From positions 2,418,001 through 2,482,000 of the forward strand of contig CP114117.1 in NCBI GenBank assembly GCA_029959195.1: 64,000 bases of DNA, read 5' to 3'. Position 1 is the first letter of the stretch; each line of letters opens with the position of its first letter. Source of the DNA: Dictyophora rubrovolvata. Its lineage: Eukaryota > Basidiomycota > Agaricomycetes > Phallales > Phallaceae. The notes below the pieces were generated by a model that was given only the letters and a program-made list of their open reading frames with translations, did no database searches and was not told the origin of the DNA. The position numbers and the translations under genes are program-made. This document shows, piece by piece, positions 46,280 to 58,701 of the stretch.

Positions 46280-47432
46280 ATGGCCGCACCTACTGTAAAT
46301 TCCAACCCTCCAAAGCTTATTTCCATCCCGTCCGTACGCAATGTTGCCAGCGGGAGGATACACCGTGCCATCCAAACTCTCAATAATGATGCAGCCTCTC
46401 CTAATCGCGGCGCATCCGTGGAGGAAATTAACCAAGTGGATCCTCCACCGGTAGGCGTAATTCCACAAGATAGGTATGTTATTGTTAAACGTTGACTAAA
46501 TCCCTGACTTTCTCCTATTTGCTCTGTTCGTAGCTTTGTTTGGTATATTATAACGTACAATCAAGAAGACTACAATAAGATGCTTGAGAATAAGTTCTGC
46601 CAAGATATGAGTAACGCTAACACGGACGTCGAGGTTGCCCAGGTCCTGAAAGGCTACAAGTGGTATACCGTTGTATGTTTGTTTTTTTCACATTGCCTAA
46701 GATCTGATAATTTCTCATCAATGTTCGGCAGCAAGATTTCAAGTATTGTGAGGGTCTCATGCGATACGATGCTGCCCGTGCTGCAAATGCACCCACAACT
46801 GAGGAAGTCTTAGCTGGGGCAGATGATATTAAAAGTGGCAAAGAATTTGCAGATACAGTTCTGGATGCTTGTGTTCAACTTAATATACCAAAAACGAAGG
46901 TGTACAGCGCCCAGAAGGAACTAGCTGCACAGAGTTACACCCAATTTGAGGTCCAGTCAGCTGAGGAAGAAGACTGGGTCACGTCTAAGATTGCCATGAT
47001 CCCTTGCATTCAGGTAATATTATCAGATTTATAAGAGCATTTGTGTACATGTGTGTAGGGATACTACCAAATTGCGGGCAAGATGATCAAAGATTCTAAA
47101 CGCAAAGGTATGATTTTTCTTTCATCTAGGTAACACCTTAGCAGTTCACCGTACTACATACAGACACGGTGTGGTATAAAGGTTGGGTAGAGCCTAACCA
47201 TAATTGGACTTATTGTGCGAAACAAATCCGTAAGCATATAACTTACTGCATTCATTCCTCTCCTCATAATCGTGTAATCGTGTTCTTGTCTTTAGAATTT
47301 TTCGAAGCCAACGCAAAGGACTGGAGAAACGCCACCCCTGCTGTTCAAGCGAAATGGCACGAGGTATTTAAGAAGGCCTGTCAGCATGAGGTCGACTTCT
47401 TTGCCATTGGGGAGAACCCTAAAGACATTTGA
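46280..47432 (+). CDS. TENA/THI-4 (thiaminase-2-like) domain protein
   Basis: Helical heme-oxygenase-like fold of the TenA/PqqC family. TenA enzymes hydrolyse aminopyrimidines in thiamine salvage, but many fungal members are unassigned. Exons give SGRIHRAIQTLNNDA, VWYIITYNQEDYNKMLENK, VAQVLKGYKWYTV, DFKYCEGLMRYDAARAANAP, KSGKEFADTVLDACVQLNIP, VTSKIAMIPCIQ, GYYQIAGKMIKDSKRK, DTVWYKGWVEPNHNW and QFFEANAKDWRNATPAVQAK, a typical TenA ending. It starts MAAPTVNSNPPKLISIPSV with no targeting signal. Six introns. The Cys and Glu residues used by classical TenA for hydrolysis cannot be assigned confidently, so enzymatic activity is uncertain. Confidence 0.75.
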
Positions 47433-47544
47433 AGACGAAGGTTGAATGAGCATGGGATTTGGGATCAACCCATGATATTACCGTGTATGTTTGAAATGTA
47501 AATATATTTCCCAACATAAATTCCTACTCTGAAAGTTTGTACTA

Positions 47545-47830
47545 ACCGGTAATGTGACGTTGCCGAATAAGTTGCGTTTATGTAATTCGAATCGTCCGAG
47601 TCGAGCTGATAGAAATAAAAAAACTAGTCATATGAGCGTACCGGCAGTAGCAATTTTGAACAAAGAAATTTTGCCGTGTCTCGGAGAACTAATAGCCGGG
47701 ATAATCGTATGCCACTCATGAAAGTTAAAATAACAATTTCATATAACATATTTACCTCCGAGTCAGGCTGACCCAATCACCCAATCCTTCATATTGTCGT
47801 GTATACTTATGAAACCATAATCTATCCCTA
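47545..47830 (-). pseudogene. Decayed copy of an MFS transporter exon
   Basis: This stretch resembles 49660-49900 of the MFS gene downstream. The part corresponding to the exon encoding FSDRHGRIPMLIISAG is recognisable (TTCTCCGAGACACGGC against TTCTCGGATAGACATGGC), as is the following segment corresponding to LGCLTVGWWGQ, including its flanking intron-like sequence. The frame is disrupted by small deletions. It is probably left over from a partial tandem duplication. Confidence 0.5.
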
Positions 47831-47904
47831 AAAGTACACATCAGGAAGTACAACACAGTCGTTTAAATTAGGCATTTAGATGAGTAGCATTGAGTTATGC
47901 ACGT

Positions 47905-50530
47905 TCAGGACTGTGAGTCACGAGTAGTCGACGTCGGAGCTGGGTCGGCAGGAGGCAATCTTATAAACAGAAAGAATACAAATCCGAGTGCAACCACACC
48001 GAGGGAAACCATGTAAATCGCCTAAATATTAGAAAAAGGTCAGAGTCTGATTGAAGTGAGCTATAATTCATTACCTGAGGCAGCACACCAACAGTCTTAA
48101 TAAAAACAGACCCAAACAAAATAGGTCCAAGAAAAGAACCGCTTCATCATTTGAAACGAATACAATAAACACAGAGACCATAACTAGAACACAACAAACA
48201 CACACCTCACAGCTTCAATAATCCCCAAAGCACCAAACAATCTCCCCACTTCCACCGATCCCCTTTCTCCTCGACTAGCCGATCCCTGCTCATAAAGCGA
48301 TATAGCAACACTTTTAATGGCAGGAGAAAATCCAGCGGATAAACCGCCTATCATGCAAGCCCCGGTGAATTGAATAGCGTTGCGTGAGAGGGACATGGAT
48401 GAGTATGTTACTACTTCCATTATTAGAGCGAAAATGGTCAGTTTGTAGTCGAATGATGCCGTATGGTGTGTTGACTTCAGGTTCGGCCTGGATCGGGAAG
48501 AGGAACGACTGCCAATGTGTGGTGTAGTGGTGGCGTTTTCTAGTAGTATTTCGTCTTGCTGAGTCAGGAGTGATTCTTCTTCTTCGGATAGTTTGATAGG
48601 TTGAGGTGTTTTTGGTTTGAATATTTGAATAATTACTGGTGATGTTTTATGAAAAAACGCCAGTAAAAACGTTTGGAGGTGACTCACGTGGAATAATAAC
48701 TGCGAGACAAATGGCTTTGGAGATGGTAACTACAGAGAACCAATATCCCGACTAGAAATTCATTTTTCAGTTTCACCGGCCAACAGAGTGTAGCTATACA
48801 GTTACTCTTACCGTCGTTGAATCCCAACCAAACACTCGTTGAAGGAATTGCATAGTAAAACCGTAAATCCCCTACCGAGTAAAAAACCGCATTTCTCAAA
48901 CGTTCGAAAAGAAAATGAAATCAACTTACCATGGTGAGCAAATTTAAAAACATAGTCATAGAAATCAAAAACAAGTTACAATCCCATCCTTTCCCATCAC
49001 TCCGCTTACGTGGGAGAAGAATACCAACCGGCCGAGCAAACGCAAATATTTTTTTTAGATAAAGAATCAAAAAGTTGACCACACCCCGCGTATCTTGGGA
49101 ACTTGCCAACTGCTGTTCTTTAAGAGTAGCTTCCTTTTGGCGGCGCCGAGCTTTCAGCATTGAGGCTTTGGTTAATGATTCAGGTATGACCATTGGGATT
49201 AGCAAGACGAATAATAGGTGAGTGACGAAAGCGATATAGAAGACGGAGAGAAGGTTGTTTGTTCTTTTGACAATGTATGAACCTAAGGAGGGACCGAATG
49301 CCTGTTAAATTTGATTGTCCAATTAAAATGGTTTCAAGTTTTAAAATGAACACGTCTTACGAGACCGCACAAGAGAAGACCTGTTTTTAAGGAAAGATTT
49401 CGCGCTCTGCATAACCAAAGTGAGTATTATATAAAGCTGGAGGTAAAACCCTAGGAAAAACCTTAATTCTGGTGGGCTTGTATCTGCAATGTAAGAAGCA
49501 GTTATAGCCATGAACGTCGGAACACCTATACATATGACGATAAACGCATCCCCTTGGATTAATTCGAATCTTTAAGCTCGATAGTCACCTCCAAAAAGGC
49601 CTCCCAAAACCGCACCAACAATTAGGAAACTGTATCCACCAGGTAACCAGTCAGATAATTGAGTGACGAGGAGGAAATTGCCGTCGCTGAGTACGTTGAG
49701 CTCAAGTCAGAGTCGAATGGGAAACAAAATGGCTCTAACGTTATGAGCAAACCACCAGCCGAAATTATGAGCATAGGAATTCTGCCATGTCTATCCGAGA
49801 ACTAGCCAAGATGTTCACATGCCGTGACATTATATAGCCAGGATAACAACATACCTGACCCCACCATCCAACAGTCAAGCAACCCAAGATTCCAGACGAC
49901 GCCGTTAAGACTAGAAAAAGAAAAGGAATAAGTCTTATGTAACGTTAACTCGATACCATGGAAGTCGGGATACGTTACTTGTGTTTAGGGCAGCTACTGC
50001 AGCTTGAACTTGTGCGTCTTGTACACATTCTTTGGAAGGTACAGGAAAGGTTTTCCATGTCGCCGTCGAAGATATTGGGCCATCAGAAAAGTGGGATAGA
50101 GATGTGATTTCGGGTTTCAGACGTTCGCATACGAGAGAAGAGTAAAGATCGATGCGGGGTGCCATCGCGGTCGAGATTACTGTAGATGCTACTGCCATTG
50201 TTATAATTAGCCTATACCAGCGAATCAGCTCAACGCAATGAATAAGTAGACTGAATAAACATACCACCAAGGAGAAGGTCGTCTATAAAATGGTCTTTTG
50301 GCTCGTTCTTCGAGCTCAAATTGTTCCATGGTATCAAACTCGTCGTCTTCAGCATTGCTGGCACCACCGACTGTTTCATCTCGCACATGTCGATATCCAC
50401 CACCATCTAACGTGTTATATTTCAAACCGGAGGCTGTGGAGCCCAACAGCCTATCCCTCTCCATTGACGTCGATTGTCCGCCTGTTAGCTCAGTCGCTGA
50501 ATCCGACGATGAAGCAGTAGAAGTAACCAT
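47905..50530 (-). CDS. Major facilitator superfamily transporter
   Basis: Multi-pass proton-driven transporter, DHA1/tetracycline-resistance-like layout. The start MVTSTASSSDSATELTGGQ opens a 90-residue cytosolic N-terminus; RRPSPWW precedes the first membrane helix (LIITMAVASTVISTAMAP). A long extracellular loop with SKECVQDAQVQAAVAALNT follows, as in a fungal MFS subgroup. The MFS motif A appears as FSDRHGRIPML. Later exons contain MVIPESLTKASMLKARRRQ, the central cytosolic loop, FLISMTMFLNLLTM, and a second acidic loop (IKLSEEEESLLTQQDE). The end reads AIYMVSLGVVALGFVFFLFI and TSTTRDSQS. About a dozen introns. Substrate cannot be told from sequence. Decayed exon remains lie just past its 3' end. 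Confidence 0.82.
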
Positions 50531-51090
50531 GTGTACAGCCCTGACTGGAAAAAGATCAGCACCTCTTAAGTTCGCGTTCAAGGAGCGTGCACTGCGATAT
50601 AACTTGATAAGGGCCTTCTCTTCAAACGGGAGATATTTAGTTATTTTAAGTGTTCCTGTTATCACGGCCTGAGTGTTTGCGTGGGTAGTCTAGGTCATGA
50701 TTTCCCGGGAGAAATAGTTGCCGCGGCCGATGAGTCTGAGGATTACGTGGGTCCTCGCGGCGCCGCTCAGTGAAACAGCTTCTCCGTACCTTTTATTAGC
50801 AATCTTTGATTCAGATTAGTTATTGAGAGCTAGGCAGGGGCTCCTCATGAAAGGCTAAAAAGCCGCTATTTCTAATGGGCTCAAACAATTAATTTGGTTT
50901 ACACAAATGGTAAAGGTTCCCAGAAAGTACACCATAGTTCTGTAACGTCCTTTAGAGTGCAAATCGTCAAACCCGGAAAGATTTGTAATTATTGTGAATG
51001 TGCAGCCGGAATAAGAACCAATTAAAATCTCGAATGGCATCATATTACCCGCGAACTTTTTTTCCTGACATGCTGGTGAATATTAAACGA
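50531..51090. other. Intergenic and MFS promoter
   Basis: About 560 bp between the MFS start and the PIG-M stop. No gene recognised. Confidence 0.4.
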
Positions 51091-52618
51091 TTATCTTGAC
51101 CTCGTATTCGAGAACGCCGATGTCAATATCTTTGACACAATCCAGCAATTCGACAGGAAAAACAAAACGCTTGCAAGCCAGAGCTCGAGAAAAACAGGTT
51201 CGCCCAGGAATTCCAATCTATAGGCTATTGCTAACCAAATTGCCTAGAATCCAATGTTCCGTTAACGACAGAAAGCAGTAAGGTTTTTTTGCAAATTCAC
51301 CTGCGATCCAATCCAAATGCTGGTCATCAAAATAGCCTCTTTAATCGAAAGCTGTAAACGTGGCAACACCTGCGGAAGGAACCAAATATACCAAATAAAA
51401 TACTGTCCGCAGTTTTTTTTTTAGGATTACCAGCCCAATGGAGTCAGAGGCTTTTACTCACTTGAGATGTGCACACTTTGTTGTATGTCACAAATATCAT
51501 CGTTTGGATGAACCAAGCCAAAGGTAGATCCGCAGGGTTTGAGCCGAGTAAAATTCCTGCACCCAAAGAAAGTGCCATTTGCGGGACAAACGAAATTAAA
51601 GGGTGCGATGCCAGTGACGATTTGTTATTAGCCTCATCGTGAATAGATGGGTATGCTAAGTAAGTTGGGTAAAAATAGGGCGAGAAATTGTGACGATGAT
51701 CGCGGCGGCCAAGATGATACAAGTACGAATTCCATAATAAAGGATAGCCCCATCTACGAAAAATTTGAATATACGACCATCAGATGATATGTAATACCGC
51801 CCCCTTACATTAGGTATAAAAAGCCTGTTACAAATGTGAAAGTAAGGGCGCTGATAACCCCGAATTTGATACCAGCGGTAGTAAATAGCCGACTGAGCCA
51901 GATTTGAGATGTAGGTCTGGATATCAGAGAGCCATAAAAAGCAAGGATACTGACACCATAAATAATTGGATAAATTTTCCAGTGGACACTTAGACCGAGG
52001 AGTATCGCAGCGAGTGTATGACGGTTTTTAAGGATGGAGAATAACGTTCCAATAACTAGTATTCCCAATACAGACTCAGAAGACCCCCGAGTTGAAATGG
52101 AAAATACGAGTGGGTTCAAGAGCCATAAAGCGGATACCCAGACGGTCGCTTTTCGTTCGATCTCGCCCTGTTGTGTTACAGCGAAAGGAGGTTGCAGGCA
52201 GACCATAACATAGAGCATCCAGCCTATGACGAGGTCACATACAGAGAATATGAATTTGCCGAAACTTGGGTGCAGGAAGATATTAGGAGTCATTATTAAG
52301 GCTAGAAGTGGTGTATAGCGATAGGTCTCTCGCGAGTAGGGGCTATACATATCATAGCATATGTCAAGAGCGTTTTAGGATAGAAATGCTTCCAACAACT
52401 CACCTTCCAACCCCGAAATAAGACCCAAACGGTCCCTCAGCTATGTTACCCTCAGCCTGAGGTTTTAACAAAAATCGCGCTGCGTCCGTAAAGACTCGAT
52501 AATCGACATCCGTATATTTGACAATAGCGTGTCGGTCATGGTATTCGCTATAGAATATCAAACCTAATCTGATAACTGCCGCTGTTATAAGAGCATTTTT
52601 AAATGAGATATTAGGCAT
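51091..52618 (-). CDS. GPI14: GPI mannosyltransferase I catalytic subunit (PIG-M/Gpi14)
   Basis: ER membrane enzyme that adds the first mannose to the GPI anchor precursor, from dolichol-phosphate mannose. It starts MPNISFKNALITAAVIRLGL, then YSEYHDRHAIVKYTDVDYRV with the family's DxD motif (DVD), FTDAARFLL, SPYSRETYRYTPLLALIMTP, WLLNPLVFSISTRGSSESVL, ILLGLSVHWKIYPIIYGVSI, YHLGRRDHRHNFSPYFYPTY, SFVPQMALSLGAG, YFIWYIWFLPQVLPRLQLSI and ends FSNTRSR. Around ten hydrophobic segments. All diagnostic PIG-M blocks are present and in order. Six introns or fewer. It would act on anchors such as those predicted for the three cupredoxins in this window. Confidence 0.93.
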
Positions 52619-52840
52619 ATCATGCCAATGAGCTAACGACGTTGTAACGTTTTGCGTGTTTGTAAAAAATTAAGTTTCCGCTGACGTAATCAATAATTAT
52701 CTATCACCGAAATTGGAGATGGGGTGCAACAGACTAGCTAACATATGTATACGAGAGCCATAAACGAGCAAGGGGTGGAACAATGAGAATGAAAACTTTC
52801 AATCATCTAAATGCTCCCATACTCAAACCAAAAGCACGAC

Positions 52841-53836
52841 TTAAATCTGGAGGCAAGATTTCAGTAAATAACTTGACAATCGGAAAATTTATACATGCAT
52901 ATTGAGAAAGCCATCGAAAACCTTCACAAATTAAAGCAATGAGTGGTGGCGAAAGACGCGTTCGACTGCTTACCTTCTCCGTATCCTTGTCTCTGGACGA
53001 CTGAGCACATGAAGAGTTCAATGGCACGGATGTCTTTGAGGACGACTTTGCCCTGAGAAGCAGTCAATGCATAACGAAACGTAGGCGTCACAACCACAAT
53101 TGCTCACTTTGCCAGTGGTTTGGTATAGTCCAAGCTGGTGTCTCAACTCTTCCTCACTAACAGCTCTAGGGTCATCAATTTTATTGCCGAAAACAAGGAA
53201 TGGAACCATCTGGAGATTTTCGATGGAAAGCAGCGAGTCGAGCTCTGCTTTGGACTCGGCGAAGCGTCCTGGGTCGGCGCTATCTACTAGAAATACGATA
53301 CCATCTACTTCGGGGAAGTAATCGCGCCACAGCCGACGAGCTGAGTATTCGAATAAGTAGAAATGATAAGTGGCTATGGTGTTAATTGATGAGCAGCAGA
53401 CTTGCCCTGTTGATGGCCACCAAGATCGTAAGTCGTGAATTTGATGCTGCCAATGGCAAGTTCTTCAGAAGCTAATATATGGATGAGATGTGCATGCATG
53501 GAAGAAGTATTCGATCACAAACTTGGGTGAAGGGTTGGCTGTAAAGTCGCCAGTCGGTCGTTTTTTAGCATGTGCAGTAAGGTCTTGGAGGAAAAGGTAT
53601 GCATATCATAATATAATTCAAAATAACAATTATACTGACCGTTTTTCCGGCATTATCGAGTCCTAAGAAGAGAATTTTGGCATTTTTGTGTAAGAGACCT
53701 GCCAAAAAGATGTGGGTTGAGCGTGTTGTCCTCGTTTCATATCCAACCCGACGCAATTTCATAGAGTATTGGAAATTGATGGGCGCATACCTAATTGACT
53801 GAGAATATCCCAGAACCAGCTCAAAAAGCTCTGCAT
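52841..53836 (-). CDS. SAR1: Sar1, COPII small GTPase
   Basis: Sar1 starts COPII coat assembly at ER exit sites. The N-terminal amphipathic helix is [16 protein letters not shown]; then [19 protein letters not shown] (G1), TYDLGGHQQ (G3), [39 protein letters not shown] (G4) and [20 protein letters not shown]. The C-terminus is GFRWLSQYI only if the last intron (52847-52898) uses a GC donor: TAT|GCATGT to CCAG|ATT TAA. The last coding exon is then six bases, Ile plus stop, giving the canonical Sar1 end. Reading through instead would add about 30 unrelated residues. Around six introns in total. Length close to 190 aa, normal for the family. Confidence 0.94.
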
Positions 53837-54002
53837 CGTCGATAGGAAGAAATTTGTGCAAAGAGAAAGTAGGGAATGATTTAGAGAAAGTACTTTGTCA
53901 CGCGTCACATGTGACGTGGCGCAATGACGAACGGGCAGTTTTCGGTGGTCATTTGTGTATATTTTCGCATTTTAAGGTCGCCAGGAACAGCCAATTTATG
54001 AA

Positions 54003-55176
54003 CTACTTATTGTAAGGTAAAAACGGACTGCGGCGAGTCGATACCGCGGCTACAACTGCGGGCAAAGACTCTGCCAGCTCTCTAGTCCCCGCTGGGAAGG
54101 GCAATGTCACCAAGCCTTTGGGCAAAACTTTGTCTAACAAGCCCTTTTCATTATTTTGCGTTGCTAATTGCAACATTTTCTTCTTTGCGTCACGAATTAA
54201 GACGTGAGCATCATCGATACCCGGTACGCAACCTCGCACGTATATGAGGTTGAGTCTGTTATCTATGCGAGCGACGAAGAGGTTTTGTTGAGTTATCCGT
54301 TCTCCTCCAAGACGACCCGCCATCTTCTTTCCTGGCCACACTCGTCCAGGATCCTACGTACATGGTTTCACATATGTTCCAAGTAGGCGTAGTGGAGATA
54401 TATTCACCTGGTGTTGACCTGTAGAACCGGCTCTCCGGTGATTTAATGAGTTACCATGACTCGCCGATTGTCCTTTAAAATTCCATCTTTTCATCGTTCC
54501 AGCAAAACCCTTCCCAATGCTGTAATAACAATGATAAGTCTCAAAATGAGAATAACAATGAGAAAACGCACGAGTTTGCTATTACATCCACGTACTGACC
54601 AGGAACAAAATGTGCCGCAGATAATGTGGTTCCTAAGTACGGAATGATGAAAAGGTTCTACACTTGTTGCGTACGCAAGAGCCAGACCCACCGACTGGAA
54701 CGTGCGCATCTTCCGTTACTGGAAATTCCTTCACAATGGACTTTGCTGGTACTCTGGCTTTGGAAAAATGTCCTCGCATTTGTTTAGTCGTGGTTTTCCA
54801 TCTGCGGTCAGTCGCTGCGACTTGTACGGCATGGTAAACTGTGTTGTTAGACCGGATTGTTTCAATATTCGCAGTTACTTGACAATTTTCCAACTACAAA
54901 GGATAATTTTAGCTTTAATAAGAAATGAAATCATTGTCTTATAAGATTTACCTGTAGAATCGTAACAGGGTATAATGCACCGTGGTCGTCCCAGAAGGCA
55001 GTCATCCCACGTTTACGCGCTATGAGACCCGTCCGTATAGATTCAGGTGTCCATTTCGGGGGTTCCGAAACTTGCTCATTCTGTACGGATTCTACCGCAC
55101 ATCGAACAATAGAGGTATGTAATCGTCGGCATTGTGCAGTCCGGCCTTGAACGAAAACTCTCAACATGAGCATCAT
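54003..55176 (-). CDS. MRPL9: Mitochondrial large-subunit ribosomal protein uL3m
   Basis: Mitochondrial homologue of ribosomal protein L3. The presequence [20 protein letters not shown] is followed by [20 protein letters not shown] (uL3 N-terminal strand), [87 protein letters not shown] and [20 protein letters not shown], the most conserved uL3 blocks, then a short fungal tail ending RSPFLPYNK. Four or so introns. An in-frame ATG at 55215 would lengthen the N-terminus; 55176 is preferred because it opens the presequence directly. Divergent from the Rrn6-like gene, with about 104 bp between starts. Confidence 0.9.
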
Positions 55177-55280
55177 TCTGAAACGCGAACGGAGTTTGAA
55201 ATAAATTTCGTCCATTCTGGTGTTACTTATCCTCTTTTTTAACGAAACCTTTAGTCAATTCGTGCTAATTGGAGTATGGA

Positions 55281-58200
55281 ATGGAATTTTGGCCAACTGA
55301 TTTTAAAGCAGACAATTCGCTTTCATCAAAGAAATGGCGCGGCGGCAAAGAAACCTCCAGCTCGATTGGACAGACTCTCGAAGTGGGATCTCTAGGCGCA
55401 GCAACTTTAGCTTTGAAAGACAATCGTTTGGAATGGAAAACCCTCGTTCAATTTGAGGCGAAGGCCCAACCTCGACGAAGTGGAGAGCCTATTCAAATGC
55501 TGCCTCCTTCTCGACCTTTTCAGCCTACTTCGCATGAAATGCCAGCTGAGCAGAAAGCGGCAGAAGAGGTGAGCTTCTCAAGTTCTCACTTAACGTGATA
55601 TTGAAGCATGTCTATAAGATTGAGTTTCTTCGTACAAACTACCCTGATGTGGATGTTCCATTTGACCTGCTACAAGAAGAAATCTACGCCGACAACAAGG
55701 AGCTGAATGAGTTCGATCCTTATCAAGGCAACCAAATTGCTCAATTGCCACTTCTCGATAAAAATCAGTGTGTCTTGGATTTCATCTGCACACCGGTTGG
55801 CGAAACAGGTTCAGAACTCAGTAAGCATGCGAAAGCTCTGTTTATTCCCAAGCTCTCATCCCAGTACAGACGTATTTCCCATCCGTGCAGCGAGCTCTGG
55901 GCCCACTTTCAATTTTATTACTTCATCGATACCCTTAATGAAATTCGACACTCCCATTAGGCAATTAGAGGTGTTTCCCCGTCTTATTGTAGATAATGGT
56001 ACGTCATATGTTAGCCACGTTTCTCACTTTTTTGATTTCCGATAGTTTCATTGCTTGCTGTCCGAACATACGGATCCATATCACTGCTCAAAATCGATGC
56101 AAATAGAAAAAACTCATCTGATCGCCCTCTTAATGCAGAGGTTTTACACTCTTTCTCATCTGCTGAGACGAATGATCGCCAAGTAGTTGATATGAGCTGT
56201 AGAGGTCTCGGTTGTACTTCTGGACGGATGCTGCTAGTTATTGATACTGGTAGTGTTTTTCTTTCCGATGTAAAAGGCAGACTACATTCCGTGTACGTGT
56301 AAAGGATTTCGTACGTATACGAATTAGGGCTGACTGGCGTAGTACTTCGCCAGGTATTGATCCGGAGGAAGCGCCTGATAAGTTCTGGAGAGTTGCTTGG
56401 ACGGGTATGAACACTTTTATTCGTACTTCCGCGAAAAAAGCACATTCGGTTGATTCCCGAGTACGAGGTTTTTCCTCTTCATGTGTTTAATCCTTTGATC
56501 TAACCCCGTTTATAGGCTCCGGGGACGACTTTGCTTCACTTGGCAGATTTTAAAGAATGCATCACTTCCGCTGAAACCACCCCTACTCAAAGCTTGTTCT
56601 TAGGTTTCTCAACCACAAGCAGACTGTTGTTATTTGATGTCAGGCATCTGGGTCGGCCTGTCGTTTCGCTTTACCACCATCGATCTTTCGACCGAACTTT
56701 GAAACTGAAATCCTTTATGATGGATGATAGTAAGTCTTTCCATGACGTAGGTGCGTTACATTTATACTTAACATCGGTTAAGCAATGTGGCATACACTTT
56801 CCTCGTCTCGAAACCGTCTTGTTACGGCATACAACACAGCGTCCTCTTCTACCGATCCTATCCACTTGCAAGGGATGCCCTCCATATTTCCTTCCTCTGT
56901 GGAGGTCGACCTTCCTATCGTTGGATCACATATTTTTCAGAAGTATTCTAGTCCTCCTGGTTCCCCCATTTCTTACCTTCAGTTGTCGTCTACTGGTTCT
57001 TTGTGGTCGACGGATGTAGTTTTCGCAGAACAAAATCTAGAAGAGAGAAGATTCCTTAGTCCGATGTACAACGAAGCCATGGAGGAACTGGTCGAAAGGA
57101 GTATGGCGATATCTTCGCAGCTCTCTGAAGAAAATGAATTAGAATCCATGGGAGTTGATCTAAGCGATGTGTATGGAAGTGAGCTATGAAATTGTCTATA
57201 GCATTGTCTTAAGCTGACTGCTTAATGAATAGAAATAACGCAGGTAAAAAAGGAAGAAGAACACCGCGAAAATTTCTACCAGGTGTTGGATAAACTGCCT
57301 TTTTTCTGGCAAGACACGGATAGTCCAACTGATGACATGCTCACGACGTAAGTAATTAACTCTCTTTGATTCGAAAGAGCCGCGTGTGACGCTTCTCGCA
57401 CCAGGTTCGATATTGCGTTTCGTTCTGGACAAGAACCAAATACATCATTACGTGCGGACTTCTTAACTGGCAGTGCTTTAAATTCTCGTAGAGGCCTGGC
57501 AGCGCTGCTTCATGATCGTTTGCCTACACCGCAAATGTCTCAAACAGCCCCATGGAGTTTTGACCTAGCGTCTCTTTCTCCAGAATTGGTTCCAGACGCA
57601 GCAGCACCTCCGAGGCAGCTTCTTGACAGATTGACGGAAGAAGCCGTTGCTCGAGAAACTACAGACGATGGTATCAAGTTCGCGATAGAAGCTGCTCAAG
57701 AGCTTGTAACGGACTTGGCCCTTTCTCATCACGTTTACGCTCCTCGAAAGTTTTCTAACAGGCATATGGAGCCCAATGCCGACGATAACCTTCTGGCGGC
57801 AACGCAAGCTCTTTCACTGGACCCTCTCACAATACCTCCGTCCGAGTTTGCTTATCTTCAACCAATTGCTGCTGATCTGAAGCTAAAAGAGGGAGAAGAT
57901 AAGCCAGATGAACCTTTCGAACTATTGCCTGGCGTGCGACTTTTGTTGTCGGAATGGAAAGTCGGTGCCAAACCTGAGGATTATGTCTTCCAGGACTGGT
58001 ATCGCTCAACCTCGCAAGATTTACCTGGGGCTGAACACGACGGGACTAACGTTACTGACCAACGTCTTGAACCATCCCAACCTCAGTCATCGCAGATCCC
58101 TCCTGTAGTGATGCGTCAACCTCCTCCCATCGCCCCGGTCCCTAAACTCCAGGCCAGGTGGGGTTCTCCACTTCTTCCATCACGTTCTTTGTTCCCAATG

Positions 58201-58356
58201 AGAGGTGATGGAGGGTCTCAGATGGATTTTCACATGACACAAGAGGGCGTATTCCAAGAGCAATATTCAAACACTCAACCTTTGCCCGGTCCTTTTGGAG
58301 GTCAATTAAATCTAAACAAGAAAAAATTAGTTAAGAAGAGGATAGGCGGATTTTGA
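55281..58356 (+). CDS. RRN6: Rrn6-like RNA polymerase I core factor subunit
   Basis: Rrn6 is part of the core factor that recruits Pol I to rDNA promoters. The first in-frame ATG gives MEFWPTDFKADNSLSSKKW and GSLGAATLALKDNRLEWKTL. Later exons carry YQGNQIAQLPLL, a beta-propeller-like region (FDTPIRQLEVFPRLIVDN, SLLAVRTYGSISLLKI, CRGLGCTSGRMLLVIDTGS, SLFLGFSTTSRLLLFDVRH), an acidic linker, and helical FDIAFRSGQEPNTSLRADFL and TEEAVARETTDDGIKFAIEA. The C-terminus LNLNKKKLVKKRIGGF is the short basic end found on Rrn6 proteins. About eight introns. Family sequences diverge quickly, so the call rests on domain order, length (about 900 aa) and the tail, and is moderately secure. Confidence 0.68.
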
Positions 58357-58701
58357 TATGTAGCTATCTTAGTTTAATTACAAGCATGAATAAACATGAG
58401 ACTCGAAACTGATTGGTGCAAGATTTGAAGTTGTTTATAAATCAGGCGTGAGACTTTCGAAGGGCACCAAATCGACTCGGAAAGTGGCAAGGCTAGATAC
58501 TCCGCCGATCCATCTGCACCATAACCCCAACATTGTTATTATCTGCGCTCACCCTCAAAACGATTTGACGTTCTTTTTTATTATTCCTGACTGTCTTATC
58601 AAAGTTTGCTCTTAAATATCAACGGGATCCATTTTTTAAGCAAAATTGTGAGCCCTGCAAGGCAACAAATTGAAAGGACGCTGCAAGGCTAGCCGCCTTG
58701 C
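58357..58701. other. Intergenic, tandem genes
   Basis: 3' flank of the Rrn6-like gene and promoter of the carrier gene. No gene recognised. Confidence 0.4.
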
